Part shown: positions 8,705-17,582 of the stretch, piece after piece
Layout: every line of letters starts with the position of its first letter
Numbering within the stretch: the stretch's first letter is position 1
DNA from: Serratia marcescens subsp. marcescens ATCC 13880
Lineage (GTDB): Bacteria > Pseudomonadota > Gammaproteobacteria > Enterobacterales > Enterobacteriaceae
Length of the DNA: 64,000 bases
NCBI RefSeq assembly: GCF_017299535.1
Contig: NZ_CP071238.1
Span: forward strand, 2,046,001 to 2,110,000
Direction: 5' to 3'
The notes under the pieces: model-generated
What the model was told of the DNA's origin: nothing
Database searches by the model: none
The model's input: only the letters and a program-made list of their open reading frames with translations
Translations under genes and position numbers: made by a program

Positions 8705-9223
8705 ATGCGATTGAACACTTGGAGCAAGGCGCTGCTGCCGCTGGTGGTGTTGGCCTGCGTCTCGGCGACTCAGGTTCGGGCGGCGGAGAGCGATACCGGG
8801 CCGATCCCTAAACAACTGCTGGGCAACTGGCGCGTCAGCAAAATTGTGCCGACTCAAACCACCGGCTGCTGGGATCAGCAACAGGCGCAGAGCCTGATCG
8901 GCGGCAAAATCAGCTATAAGGCGGATGCGTTCAGCTGGAACGACACGGCGCTGAAAAGCGAAGGGGCGACCGTCAGCACCGTAGAAGCGCAGGAGTTTGT
9001 CGAGGACAATGCCGGCAGCAGCTCCTATATCGATTTCCCGATGCTGGGCATCAGCACGCCGTCGGTCGAGCGTGTGGCCATTCAGCACGCGGATACCGTC
9101 ATCAAAGGCATCACCGATCAGGGCACTGATGGGGTGCCCGGCGATAACGTGCTGGTGAAAGACGCCAACACGCTGATCCTGTCGTTGTGCAACGTCTGGT
9201 TTGAGGCGCAGCGCGAGAAATAA
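8705..9223 (+). CDS. secreted protein of unknown function, 172 aa
   Basis: Not recognised. It has a clear Sec signal peptide (about residues 1-26, ending QVRAA), so it is probably periplasmic. The mature part of about 146 residues starts with LLGNWRVSKIVPTQTTGCW, an arrangement seen in lipocalin-like or META-like small beta proteins where a GxW block opens the barrel; that fold is only a guess. Two cysteines (in GCWD and in LSLCNVW near the end) could form a disulfide. AAGGA precedes the ATG by 7 nt. It is monocistronic, followed by a terminator-like hairpin. Confidence 0.7.
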   Translation: MRLNTWSKALLPLVVLACVSATQVRAAESDTGPIPKQLLGNWRVSKIVPTQTTGCWDQQQAQSLIGGKISYKADAFSWNDTALKSEGATVSTVEAQEFVEDNAGSSSYIDFPMLGISTPSVERVAIQHADTVIKGITDQGTDGVPGDNVLVKDANTLILSLCNVWFEAQREK

Positions 9224-9234
9224 TTTCTGCCTTC

Positions 9235-9256
9235 AGCCCCGGCAACGGGGCTTTCC
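9235..9256 (+). terminator. terminator-like hairpin
   Basis: AGCCCC (9235-9240) / GGGGCT (9247-9252) with GGCAAC loop and a short T-containing tail, directly after the gene ending at 9223. Confidence 0.6.
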
Positions 9257-9370
9257 CACCGCATCACCTCCCGCCATGAGCGCCATTTCTGAACTAAAAT
9301 TAATCATAACGATATGACCCCGGCGTGATATCGGAGCCTCGGCTCAACCGAGTCCATGACAGGAGGCGCT

Positions 9371-9796
9371 ATGTGTTACCACCATATTGTCATCGCCACC
9401 GATCTGAGCGATGACGGCAAACGGCTGGTCGAAAAGGGGGCGTTGCTGGCGGAGGCGCTGCAGGCCAAACTCTCGCTGATCTATGTGGACGTCCACTACG
9501 ACACCTACCACGCGGCGATCGGCTTTTCGGAACGCAGCTATGACGGCGTGCCGTTCGAAGAGAAGATCCGCAAAGAGCTGGAACCCACCACGCAAAACGT
9601 CAATTACCCGATCGCGGAAGTGATTATCGGGCGCGGCGGCTTCGTTGACGAACTGCGCACGGCGGTCGTGGACAAGAACATCGATCTGTTGGTGTTCGGC
9701 CATCACCACGATCTGTGGAGCAACCTGTTTTCCTCTACCCGCAACGCCATCAACCAACTGAATATCGACGTGCTGGTGATCCCGATCCGTTCATAA
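9371..9796 (+). CDS. universal stress protein, UspA family
   Basis: A 141-residue single-domain Usp protein. It opens CYHHIVIATDLSDDGKRLVEK, like E. coli UspA, and ends with GHHHDLWSNLFSSTRN and DVLVIPI, the UspA-type C-terminal block. It lacks the G-2x-G-9x-G-S/T ATP loop in clear form, which fits the non-ATP-binding UspA/C/D branch. An upstream ATG at 9356 is in frame, but AGGAGG lies just before 9371, so that start is chosen. Cytosolic stress resistance is the known family role; which Usp this is cannot be settled. Confidence 0.85.
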   Translation: MCYHHIVIATDLSDDGKRLVEKGALLAEALQAKLSLIYVDVHYDTYHAAIGFSERSYDGVPFEEKIRKELEPTTQNVNYPIAEVIIGRGGFVDELRTAVVDKNIDLLVFGHHHDLWSNLFSSTRNAINQLNIDVLVIPIRS

Positions 9797-9819
9797 GCGC
9801 GATCATGCCTCGTCCATTC

Positions 9820-9848
9820 ACTCCGCGCTGCGGCGCGGAGTCTCTTTT
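9820..9848 (+). terminator. rho-independent terminator after usp gene
   Basis: Perfect stem ACTCCGCGC (9820-9828) / GCGCGGAGT (9833-9841), TGCG loop, then CTCTTTT. Confidence 0.8.
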
Positions 9849-9906
9849 GCAGCAAAAAATGCCGTGCTCGGTTGCATAATACATAAGTGAATACTAATGT
9901 GTTTAT

Positions 9907-10221
9907 ATGAACGAAAATGACATCTTCAAGGCGTTGGCCGATCCGACCCGCCGCCGCATCTTCGACAAACTCGCTGTCGCCAGCATGAACGCCAGTGCGT
10001 TGCGCGAAGGGCTGCCCATCAGCCAGTCGGCGATGTCACAACACCTGGCGGTGCTGCGTAACGCCGGACTGGTACGCGAGACGAAGCAGGGGCGCTGCGT
10101 CAATTACCAGGTCGACCCGGAAGGGCTGGCGCAGATCGCCCAGTGGCTGGCGAAGTACCGCGCCTACTGGCCGGCGCGCATCGACGCGCTGCAAACCTTG
10201 CTGAAGGACATGGATCAATGA
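9907..10221 (+). CDS. ArsR-family repressor (SdpR-like)
   Basis: A 104-residue winged-helix protein. It opens NDIFKALADPTRRRIFDKL and has the recognition helix ISQSAMSQHLAVLRNAGLV followed by the wing RQGRCVNYQV-like segment (KQGRCVNYQVD). No metal-binding ELCVCDL motif is present, so it is not a metal sensor. Its stop overlaps the next start by ATGA, and the partner is an SRPBCC protein. This ArsR/SRPBCC pairing is common and usually self-regulating. AT-rich sequence at 9875-9905 probably holds its promoter and operator. Confidence 0.85.
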   Translation: MNENDIFKALADPTRRRIFDKLAVASMNASALREGLPISQSAMSQHLAVLRNAGLVRETKQGRCVNYQVDPEGLAQIAQWLAKYRAYWPARIDALQTLLKDMDQ

Positions 10222-10547
10222 ACAAACAGGCTGAGCGGCCGCCGCGCGACCGGCTGGTGTTGGAGTATGCGCTCGAGGCGCCGCCGGAAAAAGTGTGGCG
10301 GGCGCTCAGCGTTCCCGAATTGCGCGAGCAATGGCTGCCGACGGGGGATCTGGCGCAGGCTGAACCGTTGGCCGCCACGCCGGGCGAGGCGGTGAGCTAT
10401 CGCCTGCGCGACGACCAACCGCCGTTTCTCGAAAGCGTCGTCACCCTGCAGATCGTGCCGGACGCCGGCGGCGGCAGCCTGCTGCGGATTATCCACCAGC
10501 TCGACGCCGCCAACGATGGCCCGCCGACGGTGATGCGCGCCGCCTGA
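10218..10547 (+). CDS. SRPBCC/AHSA1-like protein
   Basis: A 109-residue protein of the START/Bet v1-like superfamily. LVLEYALEAPPEKVWRALSV and LREQWLP are the AHSA1 opening block (substrate cavity rim). It is shorter than the usual 140-160 residues, ending soon after the LLRIIHQLD strand, so the C-terminal helix that caps the cavity is missing or reduced. Translation is coupled to the ArsR gene (ATGA overlap). The ligand is unknown. The short length may be natural or reflect a truncation. Confidence 0.75.
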   Translation: MNKQAERPPRDRLVLEYALEAPPEKVWRALSVPELREQWLPTGDLAQAEPLAATPGEAVSYRLRDDQPPFLESVVTLQIVPDAGGGSLLRIIHQLDAANDGPPTVMRAA

Positions 10548-10592
10548 CGCGTTAAACACATTTCTCTTTGTTGCCAACCCAGGAGTTCACCG

Positions 10593-11186
10593 ATGCGTGA
10601 GAAGATGATGCTCGTCCCGATGGTGGTGGAACAGACCAGCCGGGGAGAACGTTCCTTTGATATTTATTCGCGCCTGCTGCGCGATCGGATCGTGTTCCTT
10701 AACGGCGAAGTCAACGACGACGTGGCCGAAATGCTGTGTGCCCAGTTGCTGTTTCTGGAGGCGGAAAACCCGGAAAAACCGATCCACCTGTACATCAACT
10801 CGCCGGGCGGGGCGATCACCAGCGGGCTGGCGATTTACGACACCATGCAGTATATCCGCGCGCCGGTGCATACGCTGTGCATGGGCACCGCGCGTTCGAT
10901 GGGGTCGTTCCTGTTGATGGCCGGCGAACCGGGGCACCGCATGGCGCTGCCTAATGCCAGCCTGCACGTGCACCAGCCGCTGGGCGGCTTTCAGGGGCAG
11001 GCCTCCGACATCTTGATCCACGCCGAAGAGATGAAGCGCACCAAAGACCGGGTGATTCGGCTGTATGCCCAACATTGCGGCCTAAGTTATGAAGAGGTGG
11101 AGCGGGTGTTGGATCGCGATCGCTTCATGACCGCCGACGAAGCGGCGGCCTGGGGGTTGATCGATAGGGTATTGCGGGCGCGGTAA
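10593..11186 (+). CDS. ClpP-like serine protease, second paralogue
   Basis: A 197-residue caseinolytic protease subunit with the full triad: Ser102 in ARSMGS, His127 in LHVHQPLGG and Asp176 in [23 protein letters not shown] is also conserved. The opening [20 protein letters not shown] lines up with ClpP after its propeptide, so this form is expected not to need N-terminal processing. It is not beside clpX or lon, so it is a stand-alone paralogue and not the housekeeping ClpP. It differs at residues around the active serine (TARSMGSF instead of QAASMGAF). It may form mixed or separate barrels; partner ATPase unknown. Confidence 0.85.
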   Translation: MREKMMLVPMVVEQTSRGERSFDIYSRLLRDRIVFLNGEVNDDVAEMLCAQLLFLEAENPEKPIHLYINSPGGAITSGLAIYDTMQYIRAPVHTLCMGTARSMGSFLLMAGEPGHRMALPNASLHVHQPLGGFQGQASDILIHAEEMKRTKDRVIRLYAQHCGLSYEEVERVLDRDRFMTADEAAAWGLIDRVLRAR

Positions 11187-11191
11187 AGGGC

Positions 11192-12058
11192 TCAGGAGTG
11201 CGAGGCGGATTGTTGCGTTTGCCAAACCCGTTCAAGTCCGAATTCGACCATTGCGAAATAGAGACTGAAATAGCGCTCCGCCATGATGAAGAACGAACTA
11301 TTGAGTTCGATCACCACATTATTGGTGGTGGTCAGCAGACCGGATTTTTCCGCCGCCTGCAGAATGCGGTTCACGTGCGCGCGTGAGACGGAGCAGGACT
11401 TGGCGATTTTGGCCGAGGAGAGCAGCAGAAAAGGGGAGTCCTGTCGGATGCTTTCGATAAACAGCATCAACAGCACCATGTGGCCGGCATCTTTGCTGAT
11501 AAACAGCCCTGACTGTTGCACCAGATCGATCAGGTAGATCTCCTTGAGCATCAGTTGTCCGTAGGCGGCGAAAAAGGTGGACAGAAAGCCGGGCGCCGCC
11601 AGCAGCGCCGCGATGGGCATCTGTGGCGCCAGCGCCTGATAAGGCCGCGCCATTGAGGCGATCAGCGCCTGGGTTTCCGCCAGCGCGTGCGGCGTAGGCT
11701 TATAGCGTAACTGGCGTTTGTCATGCTCACAGGGTTTGACCTCCAGCCGGCGCCCGACCCGCAAGAAAAACAGAAAGGAGTCCAGGGAGTTCTCGCTGAT
11801 CAAATTTTTCCCTTTAAAAAAGGCTTTGATGTCTTTCAGCCCGGCGGCGGGCTGGTGGTAATAAATGGACAGGATGGTGGAACAAATGATGAACCGGCTG
11901 TTCCTGAAGATGATTTTGTAAAACAGCGGATGTTTCTTGTAGGTCTCTTTCAATAACTCCCCGTGTTTGACGATGGCGGCGTGAAACGCCGGTGACTGCC
12001 TGATGATGTTGGCCTGTTTCTCCAGGTGAAACTGTAGCTGGAATCTGCTTAGACTCAT
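11192..12058 (-). CDS. winged-helix regulator at the end of the fimbrial operon
   Basis: A 288-residue protein of no family I recognise. The C-terminal part (about residues 205-250) reads as a winged helix: SSAKIAKSCSVSRAHVNRIL is a helix-turn-helix and SGLLTTTNNVVIELN the wing. The first 200 residues are mostly helical with no clear ligand domain. It is codirectional with the fimbrial genes, 43 bp after the second chaperone, so it is probably the last gene of that operon and may control it. Its lower GC (notably residues 30-100, rich in Lys, Phe and Ile) suggests foreign origin, as in the intergenic region upstream of the pilin. Confidence 0.7.
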   Translation of the reverse strand: MSLSRFQLQFHLEKQANIIRQSPAFHAAIVKHGELLKETYKKHPLFYKIIFRNSRFIICSTILSIYYHQPAAGLKDIKAFFKGKNLISENSLDSFLFFLRVGRRLEVKPCEHDKRQLRYKPTPHALAETQALIASMARPYQALAPQMPIAALLAAPGFLSTFFAAYGQLMLKEIYLIDLVQQSGLFISKDAGHMVLLMLFIESIRQDSPFLLLSSAKIAKSCSVSRAHVNRILQAAEKSGLLTTTNNVVIELNSSFFIMAERYFSLYFAMVEFGLERVWQTQQSASHS

Positions 12059-12101
12059 TTTCCCTATTTCCTGTACTTAAAAAATGTGCTGCTTTTTATC
12101 G

Positions 12102-12854
12102 TTATGGGTTTGCTGTGTATGACTTGACGATCTGTTGGCCCTGGTCGTTGATGAGGGTGGCCTGAACGGTGATCTGAGAGGGGAGTTCCGACGCTGCAAC
12201 GTCGTCCAGGTGATAATCTCGCGTGCTGAATGGCGCGGTCATCATGTCGCTTTCTTGCCGCACCGGGGCATCGCGCCTGTCGGTTTGCACGGCGATGCGC
12301 GCGAACGAGAGATAAAACGCCGACCGGTTGTGACAGCGCAGCAGATAGCCGCCCGGTGATTTTTGCAGCGTGAACGAAACGGCCTCGGCCGCGTTGTCGG
12401 CGTTTCCCTTCAGCGCGCTGGGCCGGTAGAAGATTTTCATCTGCGTGTTCATCGCCAGCGTCACGCGCGACGCCAGCGGCGGCGTGGCCGGCCGGCTGGG
12501 CGGGATCTCATACAGGTTAAGCCAGAACACCGACTCCCTGTCGGCGGGCAGGCTCGCGCCGGCAAACAGGATCCGCAGCCCCTTCAGCGCCGAAGGCTGC
12601 AGGGCGAATACGCTGGGCAGGGTGACAAACGGCGCGCGGGACAGTTCGGGGGCGGCGTTGACGTCACCGTTATCGATCCAGGTTTGCGCCACGATCGGAT
12701 AGCCGTTGGTGTTGAGCAGCATCAGGGTTTTTTCCGTCTCGCCCTCGTGAAAGATCACCCGCGTGGCGGAGGCGATGATGCCCGCCTGCGCGCCGATGGA
12801 AGCCAGCGCCAGCAGCAGGGCGCATCCCATAATCAGGCATTTCTTTCTCATCAT
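12102..12854 (-). CDS. fimbrial periplasmic chaperone, second copy
   Basis: A 250-residue PapD-like chaperone. Signal peptide about 1-24 (ending GAQA). The N-terminal Ig domain has RVIFHEGETEKTLMLLN and the subunit-binding strand with TQMKIFYRPSAL, matching the conserved Lys of family chaperones. It starts by a 4-bp overlap with the adhesin stop (ATGA), so the two are translated together. A second chaperone placed just after an adhesin often serves that adhesin only. Related to the chaperone at 16771 but clearly diverged. Confidence 0.9.
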   Translation of the reverse strand: MMRKKCLIMGCALLLALASIGAQAGIIASATRVIFHEGETEKTLMLLNTNGYPIVAQTWIDNGDVNAAPELSRAPFVTLPSVFALQPSALKGLRILFAGASLPADRESVFWLNLYEIPPSRPATPPLASRVTLAMNTQMKIFYRPSALKGNADNAAEAVSFTLQKSPGGYLLRCHNRSAFYLSFARIAVQTDRRDAPVRQESDMMTAPFSTRDYHLDDVAASELPSQITVQATLINDQGQQIVKSYTANP

Positions 12855-14191
12855 TGCACCTTAACCCAGACGTAGGCCCTGGCGTCCACCTTGCCGGCGG
12901 TGACGGTTTGGCCAGGCAGCCGGGCGAGCGTGGCGGTGAGCTGGGTGGTGTAGTGGGTAAACCCCGCCGCGGTGCTGCCGCCGCCGCTGGCGCCGTTGAG
13001 CACCGGATACCAGCCGGCGTCGTTGCCCTGCGGGCATTGCCCGGCGCTGCAGCGCGCCCAGCCGACAAAGTTCATTGGCGCGCCGTTGCCGGCGTTGGCG
13101 AGCGCGATGCCCACGCCGGTAGCGACGCTGCTGTCGGTGCCGTAGCCGCTGGAGAGCAGGTAACTCACGCCGCCGTTGGCGCTGACCAACCCGAGTCGCT
13201 GCGCCGCGACATAGCTTTCATACGGCACCTGCAGGCCGAGGGCGGTATTGTTGCTGCTGACGCCGGACACGGCGGCGTTGTCACATTCGATATTGAGGGT
13301 GAACTGCGCCTGTGAGGTTTGCCCGGCGGTCAACTGGCTGACGGAGAGGGTCGGCAGGATCACCAGCGGCGTGACGTTGCGCGCCACGCAGGTGGCGGTA
13401 TAGGTCAGCGAAGAGATCGGTGCGGTGCCCATGCCCATCGCATTCCAGCGCCCGGTGCCCCAGGTGGCGTAGTTGGTGGCGGAATCGCTGCCGATAGGAT
13501 CCGAGGCGATGCCGGGCCCCTGAAAGGTGACATAGCCGTTCGGCTGCGTGCAGGTATAGTTCGAATTGCCGGTGGTCGACGCCATGCCCACCAGCGGGTT
13601 GCCGGCGCTGTAGCCGCAGTAGTTGCTGGCGCCCGCGCCCGGCAGCGAGCTGATGCGGATCAGATCGGCGCGGATGGCGCTGAAGTCTTTCACCCGGATC
13701 TGGATTTTGTTGCCGACGGTGGCGTAGCGGGTAATCGGCGCCGACTGCCAGTAACGGGTAAAAACCTTGCCGGAATCCAGGTGGGTCAAACGGATGCCGA
13801 CGTAAGGGAAGTAGGTGGCGTAATAGTTGGGGTTGCCGTCCCTGGCGCCCAGATCGTAATAGCCGCCGACGCGATCGTCGCCGTTGGTGGCGAAGACTTC
13901 ATAAATTTGCCCGACATCGCCGGCATCGCATTCATACAGCACCTTATTGGGATCGGGATAGCGGGTGCCGGAGGTCAGATCGAACACGCTGGTGCCGAGC
14001 GGCGTGCCGACGGGCTGCAGATAGGTGCTGGTCAGGTTGACCCGACCCAGCGCCGTGCCCACCCCGCAAGGATCGCAGCCGGAGTCGATCCAGGGGGCGA
14101 CCCGCGTGCATTGCGCCAGCGCCGCGGGCGCGCCGAACAGCGACAGGGCGAACAGCGCCGGGGCGGCGACCAGATAAGAAATGCGTTTCAT
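12851..14191 (-). CDS. fimbrial tip adhesin (two-domain)
   Basis: A 446-residue secreted protein with signal peptide about 1-26 (ending AALAQ). Length and position after the usher fit a tip adhesin: an N-terminal receptor-binding domain (about 27-255, cysteine-containing, rich in Tyr, Gly and Asn) and a C-terminal pilin domain (about 265-446). The pilin part has CVARNVTP...LPTLSVSQLTAGQ and ends KVDARAYVWVKVQ, the alternating strand that complements the next subunit. The receptor is unknown. It lies 27 bp after the usher and overlaps the following chaperone by 4 bp. Confidence 0.8.
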   Translation of the reverse strand: MKRISYLVAAPALFALSLFGAPAALAQCTRVAPWIDSGCDPCGVGTALGRVNLTSTYLQPVGTPLGTSVFDLTSGTRYPDPNKVLYECDAGDVGQIYEVFATNGDDRVGGYYDLGARDGNPNYYATYFPYVGIRLTHLDSGKVFTRYWQSAPITRYATVGNKIQIRVKDFSAIRADLIRISSLPGAGASNYCGYSAGNPLVGMASTTGNSNYTCTQPNGYVTFQGPGIASDPIGSDSATNYATWGTGRWNAMGMGTAPISSLTYTATCVARNVTPLVILPTLSVSQLTAGQTSQAQFTLNIECDNAAVSGVSSNNTALGLQVPYESYVAAQRLGLVSANGGVSYLLSSGYGTDSSVATGVGIALANAGNGAPMNFVGWARCSAGQCPQGNDAGWYPVLNGASGGGSTAAGFTHYTTQLTATLARLPGQTVTAGKVDARAYVWVKVQ

Positions 14192-14218
14192 CGTCTCTCC
14201 TGAGATAAGTTAAACGGG

Positions 14219-16750
14219 CTAGCGGCACGGGGCGCTGAGCCGTTGCATCGGGCTGTCTTCCGCGACGGGCAGGCGGTAATGCAGCGTGCACTGCTGACCG
14301 GGCGCGTCGCCCCAGTTCAGCGTCAGCACACCGGCATTCCGGTCGCTGCGCAGATACACCTGATTGGCCTGGCCGACCATGCCCACGCTGTTGCCCGCTT
14401 TGTCCAATACGGTGGCGCCCATCGGGATCGGCGCGTTATCGGGCCGCTGCGCGGTGATCAGCAGCGCCTGGCCGCGCACGGTGTTGAAGCGCAGGCGCAC
14501 CGTGGCGCCAGCGTACGGCGCCACGCGCCGCTGGCCGTCTTCCAGTTCCGCTTTGTCATTCATACCCTCGGGGTTCAGCGCGACGGTGTTGTAGTGATAG
14601 GGCACCAGCGCCGGCGCCAGCGCATAGCCGAAGCGATCGACACGCGCGCCCTGGCCGTCCATCACCTGCGCGCCGCTGGCGCCGGGCGCCTCGATCAGGG
14701 CGAAGGTGTCACCGACATACGGCCCTAATGTCACGCCGCCGCGGTGCGCCACCACCGCGCCCTGCAGCGACAGTGAGCCTTGTCGATATTGGCGCGCGGT
14801 GGAGAACGAGCCGGTGACGTTGGCGTAGGGCAGGCGGGTTTGCAGGTTGCCGCCCCAGATGCTTTGTTGGCGATCGTCGTCGGTGGTGAAGTTCAGGCCG
14901 TAGCTGACTGGCTGCTCGTCACCGACGCTGCCCGACAGCGCAGCCTGATAGTTGCCGCCCTGACCCTGGCTGTGGTTGGCCAGCAGCGAGACGCTGGGGG
15001 CGGATGACGAACGCCCGAGCGGGAAGCTCAGCGACAGGGCGGTGACGGTCTGCGTGTTCTGCGCCAACGGCGCGCTGTAGACGTTGTCCAGCGGCCCGTA
15101 GCCGCGGTAGTCGCCGTTGCTGTAGCCCAGGCTGCGGGTGCGGGTGACGGAGAGGTTAAGCGCCACGCCGTTGCCGAAGGTTTTCCCCCAGCCCAACTGG
15201 AGCTGATTATCGCGGCCGCGCTGATCGCGGTAGTCCTGGGTCGAGCCGGACATCGTCAGGCTGCCGAACGCGCCCATGCCCTGATTGACGGCCACCTCGA
15301 AACGCGAACGCTGGCGGTAGGAGTCGGACTGCCAGCGTTGGCCGGTGACGGCGGCGCGCCGCACGCCGAGCACGTCGCTGAGATCGCGGAAACCTTCGGT
15401 GGAGTGGCGGTAGCCGGCGATGGATAAGGTGGTGTCCGTCGGGCTGAAGGTTCGGCTGTAAGAGAGATGCAGCATCCAGCCTGAGGCGCCGCCGTCCGGC
15501 AGGCTGGCGTGGGAATAGGTTGTGTCCATGCCGAAGGCGCCCAGTTCGTTGCTGTACACGCCGCCCAGCATCATCGCCTGATAGCCGTCCGCCAGCTGGT
15601 TGCCGAGGTTGAAGGTCAGGGCGTTGGTCAGGCCGTGCTGCCAGGTCACTTCGCTGAACAGATCGTTGTCGCCGACGTAGCGGGAACGGCCGACAATGGC
15701 GGAGTAGCGAGACTGGCCGGGGCGGATGGATTCCGGCACTGCGGCGAACGGCACGGTGAAGGTGCTGACGCTGCCGTCGGCTTCGGTCACCACTACGGTC
15801 AGATCGCCGGCGTAGTTGGTGGCGTACAGATCGTTGATGGCGAACGGCCCCGGCGCAACGGTGGTTTCGTACAGCGTGCTTTTGCCCTGCAGCACCGTCA
15901 CGCGCGCGTTGCTTTTCGCCACGCCGCGCACCACCGGCGCATAGCCGCGCTGTGAATCCGGCAGCATGCGATCGTCCGAACTGAGCTGAATGCCGCGAAA
16001 GCCCAGGCCAGAGAAGAAGTGCCCGTCGGTAAAGCCTTCGCCCAACAGCATTTCGCTGCGCCAGGGCAGGATTGCGCGCTGCACGTAGCGGCGGCTGGTG
16101 TCCAGGTGACCGCCGAACTCCCGATCGTAGCGGTAGCTGGACTGCTGACGGTAGCGCCATAGCCCGAGGTTGAACCCGCCGTTCAGGTTGGCGTAGGTCG
16201 AATCGAGGTCGCGGGTTTGCCCCTGCCGGTAGCTGACGTGGTACTGGTTGAGGTTGTAATTGACGAAGGCCATCGATTCGCCGCTGTCCAGGCTGGCGGG
16301 GTTGACGCTGCCGCGCGGCTGGCCGTTCAACAGCGCCTGCGGAATGCTCAGATCCAGCCGTAGCCGCGAGATATCGGCATTCACCGCGATGTCTTTGAGA
16401 TCCCGGCCGGGCAGCAGGCATTCCGCCTCGGCCGCCGGCGGATTCTTCAGCCCGAAGCGTGTCAGCTGCGGCCGATCGAAACAGGGCAGCACCTGCTTGT
16501 CTGCGCGCACGAAGCGAATTTGGTCGCGTTCGAGAAACTGGCCGTTGAGGTACAGATCGATCTGATAGCTGCCGGGGGCGACGGCGTCCTGTTGGTTGAA
16601 CTGGCTCAGGGCGCTGTTGCTCAGCACGCTGCCGCGCAGCAGCGCGGGATCGAAGGTATAGCCGTCGGCGGCGGCGCAGCCCAGCGGCAGCGCCAGCAGC
16701 GCGCAGCACCAGCGCGCGGGCAGCGGCGTCGCCTTGCGGACATCGAACAT
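14219..16750 (-). CDS. fimbrial outer-membrane usher (FimD/PapC family)
   Basis: An 843-residue usher, usual length for the family. A signal peptide (about 1-27) is followed by the N-terminal chaperone-binding domain (TFDPALLRGS, then DIYLNG-like QIDLYLNGQFLER). The barrel start is marked by FFSGLGFRGIQLSSDDRMLP and RGYAPVVRGVAKSNA; the plug region has LYETTVAPGPFAINDLY. The C-terminal domains hold GAQVMDGQGARVDRFGYA and LRFNTVRGQALL. It exports and assembles pilus subunits delivered by the chaperones. It sits 20 bp after the first chaperone gene. Confidence 0.92.
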   Translation of the reverse strand: MFDVRKATPLPARWCCALLALPLGCAAADGYTFDPALLRGSVLSNSALSQFNQQDAVAPGSYQIDLYLNGQFLERDQIRFVRADKQVLPCFDRPQLTRFGLKNPPAAEAECLLPGRDLKDIAVNADISRLRLDLSIPQALLNGQPRGSVNPASLDSGESMAFVNYNLNQYHVSYRQGQTRDLDSTYANLNGGFNLGLWRYRQQSSYRYDREFGGHLDTSRRYVQRAILPWRSEMLLGEGFTDGHFFSGLGFRGIQLSSDDRMLPDSQRGYAPVVRGVAKSNARVTVLQGKSTLYETTVAPGPFAINDLYATNYAGDLTVVVTEADGSVSTFTVPFAAVPESIRPGQSRYSAIVGRSRYVGDNDLFSEVTWQHGLTNALTFNLGNQLADGYQAMMLGGVYSNELGAFGMDTTYSHASLPDGGASGWMLHLSYSRTFSPTDTTLSIAGYRHSTEGFRDLSDVLGVRRAAVTGQRWQSDSYRQRSRFEVAVNQGMGAFGSLTMSGSTQDYRDQRGRDNQLQLGWGKTFGNGVALNLSVTRTRSLGYSNGDYRGYGPLDNVYSAPLAQNTQTVTALSLSFPLGRSSSAPSVSLLANHSQGQGGNYQAALSGSVGDEQPVSYGLNFTTDDDRQQSIWGGNLQTRLPYANVTGSFSTARQYRQGSLSLQGAVVAHRGGVTLGPYVGDTFALIEAPGASGAQVMDGQGARVDRFGYALAPALVPYHYNTVALNPEGMNDKAELEDGQRRVAPYAGATVRLRFNTVRGQALLITAQRPDNAPIPMGATVLDKAGNSVGMVGQANQVYLRSDRNAGVLTLNWGDAPGQQCTLHYRLPVAEDSPMQRLSAPCR

Positions 16751-16770
16751 GAAAACCTCCCTGTCTGGTT

Positions 16771-17523
16771 TCAGCGCGCGACGTTCAGGGTGCGCGTGAT
16801 TTCCACCCCATAGTCATTGATGACGCGCAGCGCGACCTGCCGCACCTCCCCGTTCACCGGCCAGCTGGCCTGCGAAAACGGCGGGATCAGATCCGCCTGC
16901 GGGATCACGGTGCGTTTCGCGCCGCTCAGGATCGCGGCCTGGCTGACGTTGGCGTAGTAGCCGGTCGGGTTGTCGATGCGCAGCGCGTTGCCGACCTGGC
17001 GCAGGCTGAGCCGATCGATGACGTGGTTGGCGTCGCCGGCCAGCCCGGCGGGGCGATAGAACACCTTCAGCCGATTGGTGACCACCAGCAGCAGTTTGTT
17101 CTTGTCGCTGTCCGTCTGACGCACGGCGGGCACCTGCAGGAAGTTGAGGTAGAACAGCGATTCGCGATCGCGCGCCAGCGGCTGGCCGACGAACGACAGC
17201 CGCACCATTTGCCCGCTGTGCGGGGCCATGCGGAAGATTTGCGGCGAGGCGACAAAGGGCGCATCGGCGTTTTCCGGCGTGGACTGCGGGTTATTGATGT
17301 CGAGCCAGATCTGCATCAGCGCCGGGGCGCCGTCGTCATTGGTGAACTGCAGCGTTTTTTCCCGCGCCTCGGCGGGGTAGATCACGCGGTTGCCGAGCAG
17401 CGTTACGCTGGCCAAGGCGTGGGTGGCGGCAAAACTCATCAGGCAAAGCGACAGGGCGGCCCATCGGCGGGCGGAGCGGGTTATCTGCGGCATAAACGTG
17501 AACCGATAAAGGGAGCGAGTCAT
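16771..17523 (-). CDS. fimbrial periplasmic chaperone, first copy
   Basis: A PapD-like chaperone of up to 250 residues. NRVIYPAEAREKTLQFTN and LMQIWLDINN open the first Ig domain; NRLKVFYRP carries the conserved Lys used to clamp subunits. An in-frame Met at residue 11 (start 17493) gives a more ordinary signal peptide (MPQITRSARRWAALSLCLM) and is an equally possible start. It lies between the pilin (gap 59 bp) and usher (gap 20 bp), the canonical place for the main chaperone. Confidence 0.9.
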   Translation of the reverse strand: MTRSLYRFTFMPQITRSARRWAALSLCLMSFAATHALASVTLLGNRVIYPAEAREKTLQFTNDDGAPALMQIWLDINNPQSTPENADAPFVASPQIFRMAPHSGQMVRLSFVGQPLARDRESLFYLNFLQVPAVRQTDSDKNKLLLVVTNRLKVFYRPAGLAGDANHVIDRLSLRQVGNALRIDNPTGYYANVSQAAILSGAKRTVIPQADLIPPFSQASWPVNGEVRQVALRVINDYGVEITRTLNVAR

Positions 17524-17582
17524 TCAGCGCCGCCCGCTAAGGAACGGCGCTGGCATCAACAGGTATGGCGCCTGACGCCGGC

